Source of the DNA: an uncultured Paludibaculum sp.
GTDB taxonomy: Bacteria; Acidobacteriota; Terriglobia; Bryobacterales; Bryobacteraceae
Reading direction: 5' to 3'
Length of the DNA stretch: 64,000 nt
Assembly (NCBI RefSeq): GCF_963665245.1
Contig: NZ_OY762267.1
Location: 1,116,001-1,180,000, forward strand
Shown: piece by piece, positions 53,121 to 61,512 of the stretch
How positions within the stretch are numbered: the stretch's first letter is position 1
Layout of the letters: every line of letters starts with the position of its first letter
The notes under the pieces: generated by a model
Database searches by the model: none
Told to the model about the DNA's origin: nothing
The model's input: the letters and a program-made list of their open reading frames with translations, nothing else
Translations under genes and position numbers: made by a program

Positions 53121-54328
53121 TGGCGAACCCAGGGCAGATCACCCGAAATTCAGCCCGCTCAGGTGTCGTGCAGGCGGTGGGCCCGGGCCGCAAGATCAAG
53201 GTACTGCACCTGCTCTACACTCCCGGATTCGGGGGCATCGAGAGCATCATCATCAACTGGTGGAAGACCTTCAACCGCGATGAGTTCGAGGTCTATGTGG
53301 CCTGCTTCTGCGGCGACAGGGACCGCGAGAAACCGTTTCTGGAAGCGGCGGAGAAGGCAGGCATTCCGGTTCTTCCGGTTCCCTGGACGAAGTTCAAACC
53401 GTTTCTGCGCTGCGCTCGCGAGGTCGCTCGCATCGTTCGCGAGAAGCAGATCGACATCATTCATACGCACGCTTACTACGGCGATGCGGTCGGCGCACTG
53501 GCCGGCAAACTGGCCGGAGTGAAGACTGTGGCCACGGTCTATGTGTGGGGCAAGTATGAGTTCCACCGCCAGATCATGCAGTTCATCGACTGGCTGTCGA
53601 TTCAATTCATGACCCGCGTCACGGCGCATTGCCGCGACACGGCCAGCCGTACCTATGTCCTGGGCAAGTCGACGCGCGACATCCAGGTGCTGCTGCCCGG
53701 TTATCCCCACCGCCGTGTACCTCCAACGGCGGAGGAGCGTCGTCGCAAGCGGCAAGCGGCCGGTATCGCGGACGATGAGATCCTGCTGATCAATGCTGCC
53801 CGCCTGGCCCCCGAGAAGGCACAGGATCAGTTGTTGCTGAGCTTCCGCACGATTCACGCGCGCTATCCGAAAACCCGCCTGTGGATCGGAGGAGTGGGTC
53901 TCGAATCCGTCGAGAAGGAACTCCATCGCTTGCGGAGAGAATACGGCCTGGAGTCGGCGGTCGATTTTGTCGGCTTCCAGCAGGACTTCTGGTCATTGCT
54001 GGACGTTGCCGACATGATGGTCCACCCTTCCCACGTGGAAGGCATTCCCCAGTCGATCATGGCCGGAATGGCGGCCGGTCTGCCTATCGTCGCATCCGAC
54101 GTCGGTGGCGTCAGCGAGGTGATCCTACAAGGGAAGACAGGACTCATTGTTGCGGAAAACGATGTCGATGGCTTCACGCGAAGCGTGCTGAGCCTTCTGG
54201 ACAATCCCGAACTGGCGCATACGCTCGCCAAAGCCGCCGCCCACGCTATCGAAACGAACCTCTCCACGGAAGCGGCGGTGGCCGAGGTGGAGAACCTCTA
54301 TCGCGACATGCTGGCCCGGGCGCGCTGA
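53117..54328 (+). CDS. Family 4 glycosyltransferase
   Basis: A 403-residue GT-B glycosyltransferase. The acceptor-side start (LLYTPGFGGIESII, about residues 34-47) and the donor-binding C-terminal motif (HPSHVEGIPQSIMAGMAAGLPIVAS, with the Glu-x7-Glu-like spacing altered, E then M) are present. It should add a sugar to the lipid-linked repeat unit. Last gene of the export operon; it overlaps the previous gene by 4 bases. The polar first 25 residues are atypical, and a later ATG cannot be excluded. Confidence 0.85.
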   Translation: MMANPGQITRNSARSGVVQAVGPGRKIKVLHLLYTPGFGGIESIIINWWKTFNRDEFEVYVACFCGDRDREKPFLEAAEKAGIPVLPVPWTKFKPFLRCAREVARIVREKQIDIIHTHAYYGDAVGALAGKLAGVKTVATVYVWGKYEFHRQIMQFIDWLSIQFMTRVTAHCRDTASRTYVLGKSTRDIQVLLPGYPHRRVPPTAEERRRKRQAAGIADDEILLINAARLAPEKAQDQLLLSFRTIHARYPKTRLWIGGVGLESVEKELHRLRREYGLESAVDFVGFQQDFWSLLDVADMMVHPSHVEGIPQSIMAGMAAGLPIVASDVGGVSEVILQGKTGLIVAENDVDGFTRSVLSLLDNPELAHTLAKAAAHAIETNLSTEAAVAEVENLYRDMLARAR

Positions 54329-54346
54329 CGGCGAACCCGGTCAGCG
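54323..54346. terminator. Hairpin spanning convergent stop codons
   Basis: CGCTGAC (54323-54329) and GTCAGCG (54340-54346) form a perfect 7-bp stem with a 10-base loop covering the stop codons of both the GT4 gene and the opposed glycosidase-like gene. It lacks a T-run, so its strength as a terminator is doubtful. Confidence 0.35.
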
Positions 54347-57300
54347 GATCGTCAGCCCCGCCCAGTGCGCCCAGTCAAATATGGCGTTCGACTCGGCGTC
54401 CAGCCCGATTTGAATGACGACGTCCTGCCCTTGCCACTTCGAAATATCGACAGTGACCGGCTGCCAGCCATTCTGACGCAGCTCCAGCGACCACACTGAT
54501 TCTCCGTTGATATTCAACAGGAACTTGGCGCCGGAATAGTCGATGGTAGGAGGCAGTGGCGGTGAGGGATTCGCCAGGCCCACGCGAAACTCGAGGTTGG
54601 CCGCGTCCGGAGGCAGGTGGACACCCCAGGTCACGAGGGTCGATCCCTTGGTGGGCGGAATTGTGGGCAGGGCGCGCTCTTCCACTTGGTCGCCGGATTT
54701 CACCGGCTGAATCACGCCGCTGCTGTCGACACGGCCCAGGAAGGGCCATCCGCCATAGCCCTGGCGCCAGACTTCAAAAGGCTGATCGAGCAAACTATCA
54801 CCCACCGCGACGGCCGGCGGAGGCTCGGGGAAGAACACAAACCGGCCCGGTAGAGCGGTCTCCACGGTGACAGGATCGGCCGAACCCAGCGACACCACCT
54901 GCACCTGCAAATTGTCTGCCTGCCCCACGATGAGGCGCAGATTGCTCCAGGCACTGAGGTCGCCGTTCGTGTTCAGACTGTGCCCAGGGTGGGTGATCAA
55001 ACGAAGAGCCACCGTGCGGCCGGCCCAGGGAGTGAGGTCCAACTGCACGGGCAGGAGAGAGGCTTGCTTCACTGTTTGGCGCCAGATCTCCCTACCATCG
55101 ACTCTTACTACGAGGAGGACTCCGTCGCCGCCGCCGGCAAAGTCGCTGATGCCGACATCAAACCCGAAGGTCACTTTCGGGACCTGAGGGACGGCCACGT
55201 TGAACTCGACATAGGTGGCGCCGCCCAGCACCCGGTAGGGCGGCTGGATCAACAGGGCCGGCGACAGCGCATTGCCTGCGACGATCGTGCGCGAAATCTC
55301 CGCCATGCCGCCATAGATGAGCGGGTAGTCCTTCAGCGAGAAGATTGTTCCGATCTTCGCCGAACTAAAGTTTCCGACAAAGTCATAGGCAGGCGGCGAG
55401 ACCGTATCCAGCTCGAAGTAGCCGTACTTGGACGTTGCGAAGGAGCCAGTACCCACTTTCACGTCGCTGGGCAGATTCACCAGCCGCGGCTGATCGTCCG
55501 GCCGCGCGACTTGGTTGGAGAGCCAGTACTCTCGCGTGGGATCCAGTCCGAACAGCTCGTTGGAACCGAAGGCCGTCCAGCTCGGGACATATGAATCAGT
55601 GGCAAGCGTCGTGGTCCGGCGCGCCCGCTCGTAGATGAGCTCGTCGCCCACCTTCATGCGGACAACGGACCCGCCATCTTCCACCTTCGCCGTTGTCGAT
55701 CCGTCGGCGCTGACCCAGCGGAACTGCAGCCCCGTCCAATCGCCATCCCAGTCCGGCGTGAACTCGTACTGCTGGAACAATTTCATGATCCGCAGGACGC
55801 TCGACGCAATTGGCAGTTTCTCGCTCAGGTCGTCAGCCGACTGGATCCGGATGATCGGCAGGACGCCTTGCGATTCATAGCGGCGGATGTAGTTCAGGAA
55901 TCCGGGCTCGTCCGGGTTCTCCTGATCAAGGAATCCGTAGAACTGCACCCGGTCCCCCATTAGGTAGGTACTCACCGGGTGGGATGTGTAGTCGGAGTTC
56001 CAACGCTGCGCGAAACCGTGGAAGTTCGCCAGTTGCTCGGTCATGCTTTCGAAGCTGAGTACAACGTCAGGGAAGGCGTCGGTGATGTCCTTGTGGAGTT
56101 GCACCATGCCCTCCATTGACGTCATGCCTTCGATCAATCCGTTGGCGTCGTTCAACATGACCCCGCCGGCGTCCAAGTGGACCGCGTCCGGCTTGAGCGA
56201 CTCCATCATCGGCCGGATGGAATCGATATACAGTTTCCGGTACTGAGAGGCGGCCGGCGAAATGAACGCGAAGCTCTGGATATATTCGGGCGGGGGCAGT
56301 CCACCTCCCGGCCATAGACCCCACGGCCAGAAGATCAAAGCCCCGCTGTCCGGGTCCCGCAACTGGAATTGCTGCACGGCGTCGTACGCCGGATTGTATC
56401 GAGAGACACCCAGGGCGCTGGTGTGGAGCAGCACCCGAAAGCCGAGTTCGTGGGCCCGGTCCATAAACGGCTGGATGTCATCACTGGGTGTGTAGTCCGG
56501 ATAGTTGAGGTCATAGCCGGCCTTGCGCCAATTGGCCAGATAGAGCAGGGTTTTCGACGGCTCGAGCTTGCCGGCCAATAGATCCAGGTAATCGAGTCGC
56601 GGATCGACGACGACAACAACGCCGCGAATGTTCTTCGCCCAATCCCGGGCGGCGTTGGGCTCTCGCTTGGCCCACGTCTGGTCGCTCCATTGACGGTAAT
56701 GATCGACGGCCGGCCGCCAGTTGCCCGCAAAGGCTTTGATGCGCCAGTCCACCACAGGCACGTTCACAGCTTCCGGCCACGGCGCCAGAGCAAACACTTC
56801 GAGCCCGACATCCAGGGTCCCCAGTTCACGATTCGCCTGCAGTCGCTTGAAGTAGGGGCGCGGATCGTGCGCATACATGAGAAGACTTCCTTGAGCCGCC
56901 TCGTAGACAGCGAACTGAGCCTCCCAGTGTGTTGGATATTCCAGGGCCAGCCGCGAAGGCACGGTCTCGTTGTCGAATGTGATACCGGCCTGCCCCGGCA
57001 CCACCAGACGGCTCTTCTCGGGCGAGAATCCCTGGATACCCCAAAGCACGCTGCGGACGCCCGGCTTGGAGGACTGCGCCGACACGCGGACGAACACCTC
57101 GTCATTGTCCGGCGTGACACCGACCGTCAATGTGACGGAACGCACCGAATCCCGAGCCGTGATGACGCCGCACATCGTTCCCGATGTGCTGTCGTACTGC
57201 AACTGCCACGAGCCGGGGTTGAGCATTTCACTCGTCGGCTCGCGTAGGTTCAGATCGACCCAGCCGGGTCCCGCTTTTGAGATGTACACCTCATTGGTAA

Positions 57301-57448
57301 CCAGATTCTTCAGGGTCTGCACGTTCATGCCCTGAAAAGTGATGGAAACGGTGGTAGTGGTGGCAGTCAGGACGGAGTCCTGCAGTGTAACGTCCGCGTA
57401 GGCGGAGACACACAAGAAGCACATCAGTCCCAGTAGAGTGTGTCGCAT
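54341..57448 (-). CDS. Large secreted glycosidase-like protein (DUF6259-like barrel) with C-terminal carbohydrate-binding-like modules
   Basis: A 1035-residue exported protein. Signal peptide (residues 1-18), N-terminal beta-sandwich (20-270), a TIM-barrel-like catalytic region (about 275-600) with a candidate Asp in AVHLDAGG and Glu in VLSFESMTE, then beta domains and two C-terminal jelly-roll modules (about 745-865 and 930-1035) that resemble NPCBM-type sugar-binding domains. The layout recalls alpha-galactosidase-like DUF6259 proteins. It sits within the exopolysaccharide locus but on the opposite strand, with its own -10 (TATAAT at 57472-57467), so separate control is likely. A role in cutting or remodelling the polymer is inferred. 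Confidence 0.65.
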   Translation of the reverse strand: MRHTLLGLMCFLCVSAYADVTLQDSVLTATTTTVSITFQGMNVQTLKNLVTNEVYISKAGPGWVDLNLREPTSEMLNPGSWQLQYDSTSGTMCGVITARDSVRSVTLTVGVTPDNDEVFVRVSAQSSKPGVRSVLWGIQGFSPEKSRLVVPGQAGITFDNETVPSRLALEYPTHWEAQFAVYEAAQGSLLMYAHDPRPYFKRLQANRELGTLDVGLEVFALAPWPEAVNVPVVDWRIKAFAGNWRPAVDHYRQWSDQTWAKREPNAARDWAKNIRGVVVVVDPRLDYLDLLAGKLEPSKTLLYLANWRKAGYDLNYPDYTPSDDIQPFMDRAHELGFRVLLHTSALGVSRYNPAYDAVQQFQLRDPDSGALIFWPWGLWPGGGLPPPEYIQSFAFISPAASQYRKLYIDSIRPMMESLKPDAVHLDAGGVMLNDANGLIEGMTSMEGMVQLHKDITDAFPDVVLSFESMTEQLANFHGFAQRWNSDYTSHPVSTYLMGDRVQFYGFLDQENPDEPGFLNYIRRYESQGVLPIIRIQSADDLSEKLPIASSVLRIMKLFQQYEFTPDWDGDWTGLQFRWVSADGSTTAKVEDGGSVVRMKVGDELIYERARRTTTLATDSYVPSWTAFGSNELFGLDPTREYWLSNQVARPDDQPRLVNLPSDVKVGTGSFATSKYGYFELDTVSPPAYDFVGNFSSAKIGTIFSLKDYPLIYGGMAEISRTIVAGNALSPALLIQPPYRVLGGATYVEFNVAVPQVPKVTFGFDVGISDFAGGGDGVLLVVRVDGREIWRQTVKQASLLPVQLDLTPWAGRTVALRLITHPGHSLNTNGDLSAWSNLRLIVGQADNLQVQVVSLGSADPVTVETALPGRFVFFPEPPPAVAVGDSLLDQPFEVWRQGYGGWPFLGRVDSSGVIQPVKSGDQVEERALPTIPPTKGSTLVTWGVHLPPDAANLEFRVGLANPSPPLPPTIDYSGAKFLLNINGESVWSLELRQNGWQPVTVDISKWQGQDVVIQIGLDAESNAIFDWAHWAGLTIR

Positions 57449-57466
57449 CTTAGCCCGAATAGGTCG

Positions 57467-57472
57467 ATTATA
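57467..57472 (-). promoter_or_regulatory. -10 element for the large glycosidase-like gene
   Basis: Minus-strand TATAAT about 19 bases upstream of the ATG at 57448; the transcript would start near 57460 and carry a very short leader. No good -35 at 17 bases; a TTGAGG lies 20 bases away. Confidence 0.4.
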
Positions 57473-57675
57473 ACCTGCTTCCCTCTTCGAGCCCTCAATT
57501 TGCCCACAAAATCACTACTTTCTTACGATTCGGAGTCAGGACACGGCTCTCACCCTCCGACCTGCTGCTATCCTATGTTGAATGAAATGGCCACACAGCG
57601 AAACGGAAGGTCCTGACGCTGCGTCCCATCTGGAGGAAAGAACCTACAAGAAACAGTGTGCTCGTCGGAGGCGGG

Positions 57676-58836
57676 ATGAGGATTGGTGTCTTTGTTGCAT
57701 TTGCGGGTAGGAACTGCGGTGGTCCGGAGGTGTTCGAGCGGGAGTTGGTGCGTTCCCTGGTGGCAGTGAACCCGGGCCATGAGTACCATGTCTATTGCCT
57801 CGACCGTCATGCGCCCGAGGTGATTGGCCTGCAGCACCCGAGTGTCACCTGCCATGTGCTGAAGCCTTCGTTCCGGGTGATCAGCATGATTACGTCACTA
57901 CCGCGCGTGGTCGCCCAGACGCAACCCGATATCTTCCACGCCCCGATGGTCACGCCTCCTTTTTGCCCTAAAAATACCATCATGGCGGTGCAATGTTCGT
58001 CGTTGATTCGCCACCCTGAGTTCTTTCCACCACTTGTTCGCCTGCGGCTGGAGTTCCTTCTTTATAGAGCGATACCCAAATCGGCGATTGTCGTTTGCCC
58101 TTCCGAACATGTACGCGAAGTTGTTCAGGAAAAGTTCCGGCTTCCCGATGACCGGTTCCGCGTGATCGGCCCCGGAGTCAGCCCCGCTTTTCACCCCATC
58201 GCGGAGGAAGCCAAGCGGCACTACCTGGAGAACGAACACGACATCCGCTACCCGTACTTCCTGCTTTCGGGCCGCTGGGAGGCGCGGAAGAACATCGTGA
58301 AGACGCTGGAGGCCTTCGCTCACTTCAAGCGCACTTACAAGACCGAACACAAATTGGTTCTGACCGGCGGGCGGAGCTGGGGTACCGCTGAAGTCCAGGC
58401 GATTCTGGATCACCCGGAGCTGAAGGACATGGTCGTCGACCTCGGCAAAACACCGATCGACGAACTGCCTTATCTCTACGCCGGCGCCGAAGCGCTGGTC
58501 TACGTCTCGCTGTGGGAAGGCTTCGGAATGCCCATCATTGAAGCGATGGCATGCGGCACGCCCGTCGTCACGTCGAACACCTCGGCGATGCCGGAAACGG
58601 CCGGTGGCCATGCTCTGCTGGTCGACCCCAATTCGATTGAGCAGATCTCCGCAGCCTTGTTCCGCGCCACACAGGATCATGCCTGGCGCCAAAGAGCGCG
58701 GGTCAATGGCATTCAGAGGGCCAAGCTCTTCACATGGGAGTCTGTTGCCGAGAAGTTCCTCGGGCTCTACGACGAGGTGGGCGGCGGTACGCCGGCGGGA
58801 GCAGCCTCGGGCGGCCGCACAGCTTACTCCCGCTGA
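57676..58836 (+). CDS. Family 4 glycosyltransferase (mannosyltransferase-like)
   Basis: A 386-residue GT-B enzyme. The opening MRIGVFVAFAGRNCGGPEVFE places the Gly-rich acceptor loop; the donor site is seen in LSGRWEARKN and the strong motif SLWEGFGMPIIEAMACGTPVVTS (Glu-x7-Glu) near residue 285. Start at 57676 is chosen for the GGAGG 4 bases upstream. It is separated from the main operon by the reversed glycosidase-like gene and converges with a radical SAM gene. Likely adds mannose or a similar sugar to the repeat unit; exact linkage unknown. Confidence 0.85.
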   Translation: MRIGVFVAFAGRNCGGPEVFERELVRSLVAVNPGHEYHVYCLDRHAPEVIGLQHPSVTCHVLKPSFRVISMITSLPRVVAQTQPDIFHAPMVTPPFCPKNTIMAVQCSSLIRHPEFFPPLVRLRLEFLLYRAIPKSAIVVCPSEHVREVVQEKFRLPDDRFRVIGPGVSPAFHPIAEEAKRHYLENEHDIRYPYFLLSGRWEARKNIVKTLEAFAHFKRTYKTEHKLVLTGGRSWGTAEVQAILDHPELKDMVVDLGKTPIDELPYLYAGAEALVYVSLWEGFGMPIIEAMACGTPVVTSNTSAMPETAGGHALLVDPNSIEQISAALFRATQDHAWRQRARVNGIQRAKLFTWESVAEKFLGLYDEVGGGTPAGAASGGRTAYSR

Positions 58837-58856
58837 ACGCGCCGCCCGCGCGGCAT

Positions 58857-60386
58857 CTACAGTGCCCGCTGGCTGCCGAGGTACATGGGCGTGAACGAGT
58901 AGGTTTCCGACCGCCAGGACAGCTTCCGCAACTTCGAAATGCTGGCGCGTAGGACGTTCGGATTCCTCAACGTCTCCTTGGCGACGCTCAGGGCCACGCT
59001 GGGCCGCGAGTAGAACCGCAGAAACGCCTCGCGCTGCAATTCGAGCAGACGCTTGCCGGTGACGTGGTTGCGTTTGAAAGCCACCTGATCGTTCGTCAGC
59101 GTGTCCCAGTTGATCTCTTCCAGCTTCAAGCGGCCATTGTCGATCAGCTCGTCGAAGATCTGCGTTCCAGGAATCGGAATCACCACGTTGAATGCCGCCC
59201 GCCGCAACGGCAGAGTGCAGGCGAGGTTCAGAGTCTCCTGGATCTCTTCCTCCGTCTCATCCAGGAAGCCGATCATGAAGTACCCGGTGATGCGGATATT
59301 GCTGCAGCCGGCGATCATGTTCGCCCGCTCGCGGATGGTCTCGACGGTGACCTTTTTCTGGATGAGTTTCTGCATGCGGGCGCTGCCGGACTCAATGCCG
59401 ACGCACAACGCGTCGCAGCCGGCGGCCTGCATCAGCAGCAGCAACTCCGGGTATAGCGAGTCCATGCGGACGCCGTTCGGGCAGTCCCACTTCATGTTGA
59501 CCTTGGCGTCGATCAAGCCCTGGCAGAAGCTGGTGGCATACTTCTTGCTCAGGGTGAACTCGTCGTCGATGATGCTGAAGCGCTTCGCGTTATACCGGTC
59601 TCGCAGAATCAGCAGCTCTTCGATCACCTTGTCGACGCTGCGGTGCCGCAGCTTCTTGCCGGAGAGGTTCGGCGCGTTGCAGTAGGTGCACGGGAAGGGG
59701 CAGCCGCGGGTGGTGGTCACATGGAAGAACCCGTCCCAGATCCTGGTGCTGACCGTCTTGCGCTCTTCGTAGCCTGGGTAGGTCTCCGGTTTCAGCAACT
59801 CCCATGCGGGCGTGTAGCTGTCCAGGTCGATTCCAAAGCCAGGCTTGTTGACAACAATCCGTTCTTCCTTGCGGCTGTGCCAGACCAACCCAGGGATCGT
59901 TTCGAGCAGCGCCTCGGGGATCTCGTGCTTGTACTCCGAGAACATCCTCAACAACTGCGGCAGACCCTCTTCCGCCTCGGCCTTCCAGGCAAAGTCCACG
60001 TTCGGCATGCGCGACAGCACAAACTCCGGAAGCGCCGAAGGGTGCGGGCCGCCCACCAGGGTTAGTGTCGAGGGCTTGATGCTCTTCACGATGCTGGCGT
60101 GGTGGTTGACGTAGTTGTGGTCGCGGCTGAAGCAGCGGAATCCGACGACGTCGAAGTCCCCTTCCTTCACATACGTCCGGAAGTCGCTGAAGCTGAAGTC
60201 TTCCTTGGGGCAATCCAGAAGGCTGATCTGGTAGCCCGCATCCTTCAGCACTGTACCCAGGTACAGAATTCCAACGTCGGGGTTGACCTGGTAATTGCCC
60301 TCACGAATAGGCAATACAATCAGAACTTTAAGTGGGGCAGACTTTCGTCCGACAATGTTGGCCGGCCACACGAATCCTTGCGACAT
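58857..60386 (-). CDS. B12-binding-domain radical SAM enzyme (third, distinct)
   Basis: A 509-residue enzyme. A leader of 15 residues, a cobalamin-binding-type domain (about 18-160; VNPDVGILYLGTVLKDAGY and LVGGPHPSALPE), a radical SAM core with CPFPCTYC (about residues 232-239), IIDDEF, the GIESGS motif and FMIGFLDETEEEI, and a C-terminal tail. It belongs to the BchE/HpnJ-like group with the GGPHPSA block, unlike the paired enzymes at 37.8 and 41.8 kb. GGAGGA precedes the ATG. Reaction unknown; the location implies modification of a sugar or lipid carrier of the polymer. Confidence 0.85.
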   Translation of the reverse strand: MSQGFVWPANIVGRKSAPLKVLIVLPIREGNYQVNPDVGILYLGTVLKDAGYQISLLDCPKEDFSFSDFRTYVKEGDFDVVGFRCFSRDHNYVNHHASIVKSIKPSTLTLVGGPHPSALPEFVLSRMPNVDFAWKAEAEEGLPQLLRMFSEYKHEIPEALLETIPGLVWHSRKEERIVVNKPGFGIDLDSYTPAWELLKPETYPGYEERKTVSTRIWDGFFHVTTTRGCPFPCTYCNAPNLSGKKLRHRSVDKVIEELLILRDRYNAKRFSIIDDEFTLSKKYATSFCQGLIDAKVNMKWDCPNGVRMDSLYPELLLLMQAAGCDALCVGIESGSARMQKLIQKKVTVETIRERANMIAGCSNIRITGYFMIGFLDETEEEIQETLNLACTLPLRRAAFNVVIPIPGTQIFDELIDNGRLKLEEINWDTLTNDQVAFKRNHVTGKRLLELQREAFLRFYSRPSVALSVAKETLRNPNVLRASISKLRKLSWRSETYSFTPMYLGSQRAL

Positions 60387-60476
60387 GCCGTCCTCCTCCG
60401 TTAAGTTGTCCGAGTCCGCTTCTAGGCCCAGTTGTTATACAGCTTTTTCCCGAAGCTCTATGGTGGATCGTTCCAA

Positions 60477-60510
60477 AGTATACAGTCGAGTAAGTATTAG
60501 CGCAATACTT
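60477..60510 (-). promoter_or_regulatory. Promoter of the radical SAM gene with palindrome over -35
   Basis: Minus strand: TTGCGC (60505-60500), 17-base spacer, TATACT (60482-60477). A perfect inverted repeat, AAGTATT (60492-60498) and AATACTT (60504-60510) with a 5-base loop, overlaps the -35 and spacer, as an operator would. The regulator is unknown. Confidence 0.5.
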
Positions 60511-60527
60511 TTCTGCTGTCTTTTGCC

Positions 60528-61505
60528 TCAGTCGCCGGCAATCCGTAAGTCACGCAGATGACACACGGTCGTTTCCAGTCCTCTCCTCAGACTGAACCGG
60601 GGCTTGAACCCCAACAACCTGCGTGCCTTGCCGATGTCGGCCACATAGCTGCCCGATTCCGCCGCGAGGTATTCCGCCTCCCAAGGCATGAAGACTGGCG
60701 GCGGCGCTGCAACCATTGACCGAATCATCCCTACCGCCTCCAAGATGGAGTGGCTGCGGCCGAGGCTGATGTTGAATACCTCGTTTCGCGCCGCCGGGCA
60801 CTCTCCGCACAGGATGAGGGCATCCACCAGATCGTCGATGTAGATGTAGTCGCGTAGCTGGCTGCCATCTCCGAACAGAAAAACTGGCTTCCCAGCTAAA
60901 GACTGCTCGATGAAGAGGTTAAGGATGTTGTATGTTCTGCGCGGACGACTGTGATAAGGGCCGTACGGATTCGAAATGCGACACACCGTGTAGGTGATTT
61001 TATTTCGGCATGCATAGATCCGAAGATAGTTTTCAATACATGCTTTATGTGTAGCGTAGATGCTTCGAGGCTGTATTTGACAGTCCTCAGTCACCGGCAG
61101 CGAGTCAATCTTCCCATGGACCAACCAGGAACTGGCGAACACAATATGGGGAGGGGTGGCGGCACTTTCGCAGGCGCGAAGAAAATGCAAATGCTCGCCG
61201 CAGTTTTCCTGCAAACTATCGAGCGGATTCAGATTACTGGTGACAGTGCCGGACGAACCCGCGAGATCGTAGACGACATCGGTGGCCGCCGCCTCCCGCA
61301 TCACGGCTTCACGATCCGGGCTCGCGTCGAGCTCCAGCCAACGCACGCGGGAGCCCCAACCCGGCTCAGGACACTGCCGCCGGGCACGGCACAGCACAGT
61401 CACCTCGGTCCCACGCTGCAGCAGACCGTGCACCAGATGCTGGCCGATGAAGCCCAGCCCACCCCATACGAGGGCCCGTGTCATGTTGGGTTCCCAGACC
61501 ATCAT
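60528..61505 (-). CDS. NAD-dependent epimerase/dehydratase (extended SDR)
   Basis: A 325-residue sugar-nucleotide enzyme. NAD-binding GGLGFIG (residues 15-21), the active-site Ser in FASSWL, and the YATHK Tyr-x3-Lys pair near residue 150; RISNPYGPYH and RDYIYIDDLVDAL are typical of the UDP-glucose 4-epimerase/UDP-glucuronate decarboxylase class. It supplies an epimerised sugar nucleotide to the pathway; the nucleotide and epimer cannot be told. It follows the carbamoyltransferase gene by 7 bases. An ATG at 61484 is an equally good start. Confidence 0.85.
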   Translation of the reverse strand: MMVWEPNMTRALVWGGLGFIGQHLVHGLLQRGTEVTVLCRARRQCPEPGWGSRVRWLELDASPDREAVMREAAATDVVYDLAGSSGTVTSNLNPLDSLQENCGEHLHFLRACESAATPPHIVFASSWLVHGKIDSLPVTEDCQIQPRSIYATHKACIENYLRIYACRNKITYTVCRISNPYGPYHSRPRRTYNILNLFIEQSLAGKPVFLFGDGSQLRDYIYIDDLVDALILCGECPAARNEVFNISLGRSHSILEAVGMIRSMVAAPPPVFMPWEAEYLAAESGSYVADIGKARRLLGFKPRFSLRRGLETTVCHLRDLRIAGD

Positions 61506-61512
61506 GGCTTGC

